From NCBI RefSeq assembly GCF_000832125.1, contig NZ_JPRK01000023.1, positions 62,001 to 126,000 of the forward strand: DNA of 64,000 nt. Reading direction: 5' to 3'. The stretch comes from Flavobacterium hibernum (GTDB taxonomy: Bacteria > Bacteroidota > Bacteroidia > Flavobacteriales > Flavobacteriaceae). A program made the translations under genes and the position numbers. The first letter of the stretch is position 1. The number at the start of each line of letters is the position of its first letter. Of the stretch, positions 1-6,883 are shown one piece after another. The notes below the pieces were generated by a model. It worked only from the letters and a program-made list of their open reading frames with translations, had not been told where the DNA came from and made no database searches.

Positions 1-983
1 CGATTGTCTTTTCCATCACGACTTACCGGCCAACTTACCCAACGAATTCCGTAAGATGTTGTTAACTGATCTATTACCTTTCCGTTTTCATAAATCGAAG
101 TCACCAGTTTGTACAAATACGGATTTGATGGCGACCACAATTTTGGATTTAAAACTTCTGGTAATGTTTGCGCTATTTCTTTTGTCTCGCCTGCACTATT
201 TTTAAGCTCTGATTTTGATGTCACAACTTTCTTTCCTGAAGCGTCAAAAAGGATATTTTCGATCGTTAAATTTCGATCTGAATTGCTGTAGTTTTTAATT
301 TCTGTTGTAGTATGTAGAATCGCTTTTTGTTTAGATGTCGATTTATCATTCCAGATATGAACACCAAAAGGCTGTATTCTTACATCGTTTGTAATGATTA
401 AAGAAACTGGTCTAAAAATCCCCATTGGCTGAGAACCTTCTGAGAATCCCCACTCTCCGGAACAACCACCACAAACCCACGGCAAATCGGCAATGAATGA
501 TGGATGCGCCGCTTTGACTACAATATTATTTTCTTGATCAAAAACCACAAGATTGGTAATGTCGATTGTAAAAGTGGTTCTTCCGCCTTTGTGTTCTCCG
601 GCTTTTTTACCATTTACCCAAACGGTAGCGTACGAACTTACTCCTTCAAAATATAAAAAAAGTCTTTTCCCTTTGGTGGCTTTATCAAGTTTTAAAGATT
701 TTTGATACCACGCTGTTCCATGCAAATTACCATGTTTTGTTCTTCTAAAACCATAATACTGATCCCAATTATGTGGTACATTAACTTGTTTCCATTTTGC
801 ATCAATTTTAAGATCGTTCACGAAGGCTTCTTCTTGTTTTGGAAGTTGATCTAAAACAATTGTTGACCAAGATGAATTCAGCGAAACTTCTTGACGAAAC
901 TTCGCTGAACCACTGTTGCCCTGACTCCAAACAAGGCAAAAACTTGAACAAAAACAAAAAGTAAAAAATATTAATTTCTTCAT
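1..983 (-). CDS. Glycoside hydrolase family 2 protein, N-terminal part (3' end cut by the window edge)
   Basis: The reading frame opens with an ATG at 983 and stays open to base 1, so about 327 residues are visible and the catalytic barrel lies outside the window. Residues 1-21 (MKKLIFFTFCFCSSFCLVWS) look like a signal peptide. Residues ~65-200 form the GH2 sugar-binding jelly roll, recognisable by NVPHNWDQYYGF, GTAWYQKSL, LYFEGVSSYATVWVNGK and HKGGRTTFTIDIT. Residues ~210-310 resemble the GH2 immunoglobulin-like domain, ending in a YGIRWV strand that normally precedes the barrel. GH2 covers beta-galactosidases, beta-glucuronidases and beta-mannosidases, and the visible part cannot tell them apart. 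It is the last locus gene seen, and the repeat array at 1022-1550 separates it from the next gene. Confidence 0.88.
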   Translation of the reverse strand, partial: MKKLIFFTFCFCSSFCLVWSQGNSGSAKFRQEVSLNSSWSTIVLDQLPKQEEAFVNDLKIDAKWKQVNVPHNWDQYYGFRRTKHGNLHGTAWYQKSLKLDKATKGKRLFLYFEGVSSYATVWVNGKKAGEHKGGRTTFTIDITNLVVFDQENNIVVKAAHPSFIADLPWVCGGCSGEWGFSEGSQPMGIFRPVSLIITNDVRIQPFGVHIWNDKSTSKQKAILHTTTEIKNYSNSDRNLTIENILFDASGKKVVTSKSELKNSAGETKEIAQTLPEVLNPKLWSPSNPYLYKLVTSIYENGKVIDQLTTSYGIRWVSWPVSRDGKDN

Positions 984-1021
984 ATTTTATTAAACCATAT
1001 AAGTGATATAAGGTAATTTTA

Positions 1022-1512
1022 GTTTGATTTTCTTCTTGCGAAGATTCCTCGTTCCTCGGAATGACAAGATTGTGTTTGTACTGTCTTGTATTGTATTGTA
1101 ATCGTAATCTTTGTAATTTCGACATTAGGAGAAATCTTCGCAAGTAACTCCGTACAGAAATGTTACCAATCTTTGTCGAGCTTCTTGTGAAGATCCCTCG
1201 TTCCTCGAAATGACAAGATTGGGTTTGTATTCTCAAAGCAAACCTATTTGTTATCGTAATATTTGTCATTTCGACGTTAGGAGAAATCTTCGCAAGTAAC
1301 TCCGTACAGAAATGTTACCAATCTTTGTCGAGTTTCTTGTGGAGATCCCTCGTTCCTCGGGATGACAAGATTGGGTTTGTATTCTCAAAGAAAACCTGAC
1401 ACGTTTAATTCGATGTATTATTCAAACTCCTCATAGAAATGTCGTCAATCTTTGTCTAGCTTCTTGTGTGATCCCTCGTTCCTCGGGATGACAAGATTGT
1501 GTTTTTATTCTC
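1022..1512. repeat. Tandem cluster of dispersed repeat family A (about four copies)
   Basis: This 590-bp gap (984-1573) holds no credible gene. It is filled by repeated units with the pieces TTCGACRTTAGGAGAAATC, AACTCCGTACAGAAATG, CAATCTTTGTCGAG, ATCCCTCGTTCCTCG and ATGACAAGATTG. The units begin near 1022, 1110, 1264 and 1437; the two middle ones are almost identical over ~130 bp. Single copies of the same family lie in at least eight other gaps of the window. The arms are inverted (GAGAAATC...GATCCCTC, TCATTTCGA...TCGAAATGA), so each unit can fold into a long imperfect hairpin. Confidence 0.85.
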
Positions 1513-1517
1513 AAAGC

Positions 1518-1550
1518 AAACCTGACGGGTTTTTAAAACCCGTCAGGTTT
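1518..1550. repeat. Family B hairpin (CCTGACGGG type)
   Basis: AAACCTGACGGGTTTTTAAA is followed by the mirror arm ACCCGTCAGGTTT, giving an almost perfect hairpin 23 nt beyond the stop of the 1574 gene. No U-tract follows on the minus strand, so it is not a classical intrinsic terminator; it may act as a 3'-end stabiliser or attenuator. Confidence 0.8.
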
Positions 1551-1573
1551 AACTCGAACCGATGTATTAAATT

Positions 1574-4303
1574 CTAATAAAACAACCAATCTATTGCGCC
1601 TTTTTCTCCTGCATCGATATAACCAACATCGCGTGGTGTAATGGTTTGATTTGCATCTATAAATCCTAAAATCAATACTCTTCCTTTGCCTAAATATAAT
1701 TTATTTTCGCCCGCCTCAAATGTGTAGGTATGAATATTTACACGTGGTAATTCTTTCAAATTCATTGCACTTGCCAAAATTACTTCGGCTTGACCGTGTG
1801 CATTTCCTGCTGCATCTGTTTCTAAACTTGGCGGAAACAAAAATCTTTTTTGATCTGAATTAAAATAGCCTACAACCAATTTTACGGCTTTAGTATTTTT
1901 GAATTTCAAGTGTGTTCCGTTCTCATTTTGAGAAGTTTCATCAAATGTAATTCCTTTCAGATTTTGCAGTTCCGGTGCTACTTTTGTAAGTTCAGAAATT
2001 GGTGTTCCATAAACTTTTGTTCCGTTTTTTACGGCATAAGTTCCTTTGCTTTCACTCAATAAAGTTACCTCTGCGGTTTGCCATGGTTTAGCTTCTTTGG
2101 TTACTATTTTACCATCTTTGGATGATTTTAGTAAGTCTAAATTTCTTTTAAAATTAACCAATTCACGCTCATAATGAGGTAATAATTCTGCCCACGTTTT
2201 GTTGTTTCCATCGTCTCCACCAATCGGGATTCGTCGTTGAGCCGTTTGCATACTATTAGCGTAGTAATAAGTATCTTTCGTTAGCTTCACCAATAATTCG
2301 TAATACTCGATACTTTTCTCTAAATGAGGCATCGCTTTGTCTAAATCGGCAATATCGTTTGAATAACTGTATCTTAAAACTAATAAAGCTGCTTTTACTT
2401 TTTCTGAGAAGAAATCGGCGAAAGCCTTATAAGCATGAATATCATTTTTAAGACGTTCAAATTCTTCTTTGTCTTTTGTAACACTTGCTTCGGCCTTATC
2501 AATTGCCTCAACAGCCAATCTTCCGTGTTCCGTAATTTCGGCAATAATTTGAGTTGGAAGTTCACCGGAATGCGGTTCTTTATTCCATTCTTTTTTAGCA
2601 TATTCTAAAAGCAATTCTCCTGCGGGTCCGCACGATTCATGAAATCCCGGATAAACGCGCCATTTTGATGGATTTACCAATTGGCTTTCGAACATTCCTA
2701 ATAATAAAGTTTGACGGTTTCCTTCGGTAATTCCAAAACGTCTTAAAGTTTTTGGAGCAATTTCTCCTGTTTCTTCGTATGCTTTTAAGATGTTATTGGC
2801 AGCTTCTGTATCTGTTCCGTATTTCGAAGCCAAATCTGTATCCCAAAATTTAACCTCTTCATTTCTGTCTCTTTTACTGTCCCAAGCATATCTTGCCCAA
2901 GCCTTGTACCAAATCCAGTCACGATCCATTTCGAGTATTCGCTCGCCCGCTTTGGTTTTATCTGCAGAATATGGCCAATCCCAATATGATGCTTGCGGAT
3001 ATAAATGCAGCGCATTTGCACCGTGAACACTGTGCATAGCTTTAACTGTTTTTTGAATAAAATCTGGTGAACCGTATCTAAATGGCTCTAAATTTGCCAA
3101 AATATGAACGTTTTCGATATGAATTGACTTTAAGGCGCTTAACTGTTTATGCGTTTCGCCCCAAGGTCCTCCCGGTGTATAAGTCGTTAAAGACTCTCCT
3201 GTATATTTACTTTCTGTATACAGATTTTTATATAACGGAAGTGATTTTTCCATCACCAAAGGCCCATCTGTATCATGAGAACGCAAAATAATTGGTGGTT
3301 CATCAGTTCTTCCCAGCGCTTTTAATCCGTCCTGAACTCCTGGAATAATTGTTTTGGTAAACCATTCTACATCATCATCAATTGTATTTATGGCTTCTCC
3401 AAGGCAAACTAGCAATCCAACATTTGGATATTTTTCGATAAAAGCAGCAATCGATTTTCTGGTATAATCAGAAAGTAAAGGTGTAATTGGCCTTGAACGA
3501 TCTTGCGTTTTCATATTATAATGCTCTGCAAAAGGCTTAGAAACTATAATATTGTAAAACATCTGTATCACCCAAATTCCTCTTTTGTTCGCTTCTTCGG
3601 TCAGGAATTTATAGACTTCTTCGTTTTTTTTGAAATCTTCTTCACTAACCTCTAAGGCAAACGGATAATCTTTTAGTTTTACCAATGAAGCAAAAGGATG
3701 TCCGTTCCATAAATACAAAGAATTCATGCGGTTTTCCACCAACATATCCAGATACTTTATCCAAAGTTTTTTATCATAAAACCAAGGAAATGTTTCTGGT
3801 GTATACGGATATTCGTAAACATCTCTTCCCGGAAGATAGGTCGTTTTTTGCATACCAATACAAGCACCTCTTAAAACCATTTCCGGACTGTCCTCTATAT
3901 TTATTTCTGATGGAAGTTTCCCTGAATCTTTGATGCAATCTACTAATTCCATTGCACCATACAAAGCTCCTGATGCGTCAGTTCCTTCTACGTAAATAAT
4001 ATTTTTTTGAGTACGAATTTGAAAACCTTCTTTCTTAGTCAGTTTACTGTCGTCGATTTTCGCACTTTTTGCGTTCTGTTTCCAAAAATCAGTTCCTTTT
4101 TCGCCAATAACGATTACCTGATTTTTTGACTTTGCTATTTTATTAGACGATGTTGTTTTAAATCCTTTGGCAGATAATGTTTCCGATAATTTTTCAGCTC
4201 CAAACTGTGCTCTTGGTGATTTTGAATCACTAACAATAGTAACATTTTGCGCTGTTGCGAAAGAGACGTAGAAACCTAAAAAAAGTAATTGTAAATATTT
4301 CAT
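1574..4303 (-). CDS. Secreted GH67/GH115-like alpha-glucuronidase-type glycoside hydrolase (909 aa)
   Basis: An N-terminal signal peptide (~1-18) is followed by a GH67/GH20-type N-terminal domain (~20-135, with SGALYGAMELVDCI). A TIM-barrel region spans ~140-520 (LRGACIGM, ENRMNSLYLWNGHPF, YPNVGLLVCLGEA) and a helical region ~540-720. A C-terminal beta-rich domain (~760-905) resembles the N-terminal domain of the protein at 57625-59298. The layout is that of alpha-glucuronidases (GH67, GH115) or of barrel alpha-galacturonidases from pectin loci, and I cannot assign one family. The likely role is cleavage of an alpha-linked uronic acid from pectin side chains in the periplasm or at the surface. 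The conserved Glu in CLGEAI and Asp in RSHDTDG are candidate functional residues, but this is inference. Confidence 0.72.
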   Translation of the reverse strand: MKYLQLLFLGFYVSFATAQNVTIVSDSKSPRAQFGAEKLSETLSAKGFKTTSSNKIAKSKNQVIVIGEKGTDFWKQNAKSAKIDDSKLTKKEGFQIRTQKNIIYVEGTDASGALYGAMELVDCIKDSGKLPSEINIEDSPEMVLRGACIGMQKTTYLPGRDVYEYPYTPETFPWFYDKKLWIKYLDMLVENRMNSLYLWNGHPFASLVKLKDYPFALEVSEEDFKKNEEVYKFLTEEANKRGIWVIQMFYNIIVSKPFAEHYNMKTQDRSRPITPLLSDYTRKSIAAFIEKYPNVGLLVCLGEAINTIDDDVEWFTKTIIPGVQDGLKALGRTDEPPIILRSHDTDGPLVMEKSLPLYKNLYTESKYTGESLTTYTPGGPWGETHKQLSALKSIHIENVHILANLEPFRYGSPDFIQKTVKAMHSVHGANALHLYPQASYWDWPYSADKTKAGERILEMDRDWIWYKAWARYAWDSKRDRNEEVKFWDTDLASKYGTDTEAANNILKAYEETGEIAPKTLRRFGITEGNRQTLLLGMFESQLVNPSKWRVYPGFHESCGPAGELLLEYAKKEWNKEPHSGELPTQIIAEITEHGRLAVEAIDKAEASVTKDKEEFERLKNDIHAYKAFADFFSEKVKAALLVLRYSYSNDIADLDKAMPHLEKSIEYYELLVKLTKDTYYYANSMQTAQRRIPIGGDDGNNKTWAELLPHYERELVNFKRNLDLLKSSKDGKIVTKEAKPWQTAEVTLLSESKGTYAVKNGTKVYGTPISELTKVAPELQNLKGITFDETSQNENGTHLKFKNTKAVKLVVGYFNSDQKRFLFPPSLETDAAGNAHGQAEVILASAMNLKELPRVNIHTYTFEAGENKLYLGKGRVLILGFIDANQTITPRDVGYIDAGEKGAIDWLFY

Positions 4304-4340
4304 GCTATGCTGTTTTTATTCATTAAAATTCTCTTCTAGT

Positions 4341-4463
4341 TTGTCGTTTCGACCAAGGACAAATCAAACTCGTGAATCGACAAAGATTGGCGATTTTGAT
4401 TGCGTCCCGACACTTCGGGATAGTATGATTTCTCTCCCGAAGCCTCGGGATCGAAATGACAAA
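4341..4463. repeat. Family A inverted repeat
   Basis: TTGTCGTTTCGACC on the left and TCGAAATGACAAA on the right are inverted ends. Inside are CGACAAAGATTG and two short hairpins (CCCGACACTTCGGGA, TCCCGAAGCCTCGGGA). It lies in the gap between the 1574 and 4551 genes. Confidence 0.8.
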
Positions 4464-4477
4464 AATGAGATTTATTC

Positions 4478-4545
4478 TTTTGCCACAGATTAAAGGATTT
4501 TCACAGATTAAAAAAATCTTTCTAATCCACTTAATCTGTGGCTAT
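4478..4545. repeat. Family C inverted repeat (GCCACAGATTAAA type)
   Basis: TTTTGCCACAGATTAAAGG pairs with CCACTTAATCTGTGGC, just downstream of the stop of the 4551 gene. Similar copies are at 5451-5584, 14023-14150, 25025-25156 and 48996-49135. Confidence 0.8.
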
Positions 4546-4550
4546 AAAAA

Positions 4551-5438
4551 TTAGTTTTGAAAAATCTTTTTTAAATATGCCACATTTGCGCCATAATTGG
4601 CCTTAACATTATGTACTTGAGCTACGTCACGAGAACGCTCTACAATTAACCAACCGCTCCATTTCATTTCGTCAAGCGTTTTCTTTATCTCAGGCATATT
4701 AATCGCCTTATCATTTTCTAACCAAACTTTGTCTGTGTTTGAAGCATGAATTTGAGCCAAATGCTTCTTGCCTAAAATTTTTAATTCAGATGGAATATCT
4801 CTACCGTTATCAGCAGCATTAGCGAAGTTAAAAGAGCTTTTAATATATTTTGAATCAATTTCTTCTAGTAGTTTTTTCTCTTCGGTAGCGCTCAATGAAG
4901 TTTCGATTGCAATAACACCTCCAATTTTACCTACTTGTTTGCCTGCCCATTTTAATCTCTCGACAATTACAGGACGCAATTCAGGATTTTTATTCAAATC
5001 ACTTTCTGTACCAAGCGGTAAATAAGCCACTTTTACTTTCATGTCCTTCATTGCTTTTACGCAATCTTCGATCATTGGTGCAATAGTTTCTCTTTTGGCA
5101 AAAGATTGCGCATAAAATCCTGACATCGCAATCGAACTTATACCAACATTTAACTCTTTTGATTTATCAAGGAACTTTTGTCTTTCGACCGGATCACCCA
5201 ATTTACTATCAAAAGTTGGTCTGTTTCCTAAACCTCCCATATCCAGTTCGATTCCGTCAGCTTTTATTTCTGCCGCCAGAGTGAAAGAGCCAAGCTTTTG
5301 TCTTTTTAAAATCATCCAATCGCAAACTGCAACTTTGTATTGTTGTTTGTTTTTAGAGGACTGAGCTGTTGCACAACTATTGAAAGTCGTTGACAAAACA
5401 ACAAGCATTGCAATAATTAAATTTCTTTTAGATTTCAT
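4551..5438 (-). CDS. Exported sugar phosphate isomerase/epimerase-like lipoprotein (xylose isomerase-like TIM barrel)
   Basis: This 295-aa protein starts with a lipoprotein signal peptide ending in a lipobox-like FNSC (Cys ~22). The rest matches the AP-endonuclease family 2/xylose isomerase-like barrel: GIELDMGGLG early, then VAYLPLGTESD, GVIAIETSLS and LAQIHASNTDKVWL, with a C-terminal GWLIVERSRD strand. Family members isomerise or epimerise sugars, usually in the cytoplasm with a divalent metal. Here the Cys anchor implies an envelope location, so the substrate may be a free sugar or oligosaccharide, not a phosphate ester. Such exported members are common in Bacteroidota sugar loci but their reactions are mostly unknown. 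The family is clear; the function is not. Confidence 0.82.
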   Translation of the reverse strand: MKSKRNLIIAMLVVLSTTFNSCATAQSSKNKQQYKVAVCDWMILKRQKLGSFTLAAEIKADGIELDMGGLGNRPTFDSKLGDPVERQKFLDKSKELNVGISSIAMSGFYAQSFAKRETIAPMIEDCVKAMKDMKVKVAYLPLGTESDLNKNPELRPVIVERLKWAGKQVGKIGGVIAIETSLSATEEKKLLEEIDSKYIKSSFNFANAADNGRDIPSELKILGKKHLAQIHASNTDKVWLENDKAINMPEIKKTLDEMKWSGWLIVERSRDVAQVHNVKANYGANVAYLKKIFQN

Positions 5439-5450
5439 GCTTATTTTTTT

Positions 5451-5584
5451 TTTGCCACAGATTAAAAGGATTAGAATGATTTTTTCTAATTAATATCCAT
5501 AATCTGCTAAATCTGCGAGAGTAAAATTTTTCACGCAGATTTAGCAGATTTTTTTTAATCAATTGAATCCTTTTAATCTGTGGC
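5451..5584. repeat. Family C inverted repeat
   Basis: TTTGCCACAGATTAAAAGG at the left end pairs with CCTTTTAATCTGTGGCAAG at the right end. Internally TCTGCTAAATCTGCGAGAG faces TCACGCAGATTTAGCAGAT. It fills most of the gap between the 4551 and 5601 genes. Confidence 0.85.
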
Positions 5585-5600
5585 AAGTATCTTTTTAAAA

Positions 5601-6746
5601 TTACTCTTCTTCTGCCTTAACTGCGGTTACGACTTTGTTTTCGTCGCCTGGCCAGATTCCGTTTTTAATAGGAAGTGTTTTTAATTTACTTGGATCGATT
5701 TTTACATATTTCAGTTTTTCTCTCCTCCAGGTATAAACGATATGAACCATTCCGTCTGAACTTTGAATCATTGACGGATAAGAATATTGACTGATTTTTG
5801 AATCTTCTAAAACCAAAGCCGCATTCCAGTTAATTCCGTCTTTAGAAACTGAAACATTCAATGGCGTTCTTGGTCCTTTCGCTTCTGTTCCCGGTGGCAA
5901 AACGTGGTTGTAAACTAACAAATGTCTTCCGTCTTTAAGTGTTACGGCATCTGTTCCTGAGTTATTATTTGGTAAACCTATCAATTCTAAATCTGACCAG
6001 GTTTTTCCGTTATCTTTTGAGAATGTGCTAAAAACAGCTCTGTTTCTGGTTCTTCCAATGGCTTGAATACTACCGTCTTTATGGAATAATATACTTGGCT
6101 GAATGGCATTGATCTTTTGTTTTCCTCTTGAAAGTGTATCCCCCATTACCCATGTTTTTCCAAAATCTGGTGTACTTTCCATACGAAGTCTCCAACCGTC
6201 ACCTTCTATACTTGATGGACATAATAAGGTTCCGTTACTTAATAAAACTGGTTTGTTTTTAATTGGTCCTAAGAAACCATCAGGCATTTTTTTTGCTTCA
6301 GACCAAGTTTTTCCGCCATCAGATGAAGTTCTGATTACGCCCCACCATTCAGATGGTTTTGGACCTATTTTGTAAAAAAGCATTAAATCGCCACCCGGAA
6401 CTTGATATAAAACAGGATTCCAAGTTGGTAATCTTGGCCCTTCTTTAATTACACCATCGGCAACTTTTACACCTTCGCTCCATTTATCACTTCCTTTAGG
6501 TTTAATGCTTACATAAATACAAACATCAGGATGTCTTTCATGCGTTCCTCCAAACCAAGACGAAACTAAATCTCCGTTTGTAGCTTCGACAATTGTAACG
6601 GCGTGACAAGACGGATATGGTGCTTTATCGTAAATAAATTCATCTACTAAAATACCTTCTTTCCATGTTTTTTGCTGCAAAGCAGTTTTACAACTTCCTA
6701 AAAGAAATAAACTAAATAAGACCAAAGTCAATTTTACAATCTTCAT
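5601..6746 (-). CDS. Sialidase-superfamily (BNR/Asp-box) beta-propeller lipoprotein (381 aa)
   Basis: A lipobox LLGSC (Cys ~19) follows a short signal peptide. Asp-box repeats SSDGGKTW, STPDFGKTW, SKDNGKTW and SKDGINW mark a six-bladed sialidase-type propeller. The segments CHAVTIVEATNGDLVSSWFG and HPDVCIYVS resemble the BNR proteins also found in plants, which are called sialidase superfamily without proven sialidase activity. Pectin has no sialic acid; related sugars in it are Kdo and Dha, and beta-propeller rhamnosidases (GH145) are also known. A role on an acidic pectin side-chain sugar is inference. A regulatory motif at 6858-6871 suggests the gene starts its own transcription unit. Confidence 0.8.
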   Translation of the reverse strand: MKIVKLTLVLFSLFLLGSCKTALQQKTWKEGILVDEFIYDKAPYPSCHAVTIVEATNGDLVSSWFGGTHERHPDVCIYVSIKPKGSDKWSEGVKVADGVIKEGPRLPTWNPVLYQVPGGDLMLFYKIGPKPSEWWGVIRTSSDGGKTWSEAKKMPDGFLGPIKNKPVLLSNGTLLCPSSIEGDGWRLRMESTPDFGKTWVMGDTLSRGKQKINAIQPSILFHKDGSIQAIGRTRNRAVFSTFSKDNGKTWSDLELIGLPNNNSGTDAVTLKDGRHLLVYNHVLPPGTEAKGPRTPLNVSVSKDGINWNAALVLEDSKISQYSYPSMIQSSDGMVHIVYTWRREKLKYVKIDPSKLKTLPIKNGIWPGDENKVVTAVKAEEE

Positions 6747-6823
6747 TCTTAATTTTATTTTGAATTAAAATTTTTGAGTATTAATGCATTCTAAATAATT
6801 TTTCGCACAAAATTATTTAATAA

Positions 6824-6871
6824 ATGTAAAAATGACACTAAAAAATTAAAAATGTATCCTGTACTGTCCCG
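6824..6871 (-). promoter_or_regulatory. Candidate activator site and promoter of the BNR gene
   Basis: On the minus strand, CGGGACAGTACAGG (6871-6858) matches, base by base, the elements upstream of susC and of the 61703 gene (consensus CRGGAYAGWRCAGG, a direct repeat with a 10-bp period). Downstream, CATTTTTA (6834-6827) sits at the same distance as the -7-like element upstream of susC; TACATTTA at 6828-6821 is an alternative. The gene starts ~75-80 bp further on. Confidence 0.5.
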
Positions 6872-6883
6872 AAATTTTTAAAA

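Noticed and set aside
808..1269. A 153-aa minus-strand open frame
   Set aside because: It overlaps the start of the GH2 gene in another frame and runs into the repeat cluster; its product is of repeat composition.
1022..1512. CRISPR-like array
   Set aside because: Units are long, with inverted arms and no regular spacer/repeat lengths; copies occur singly elsewhere.
5601..6746. Calling the BNR protein a true sialidase
   Set aside because: Asp-boxes alone do not show sialidase activity, and pectin contains no sialic acid.
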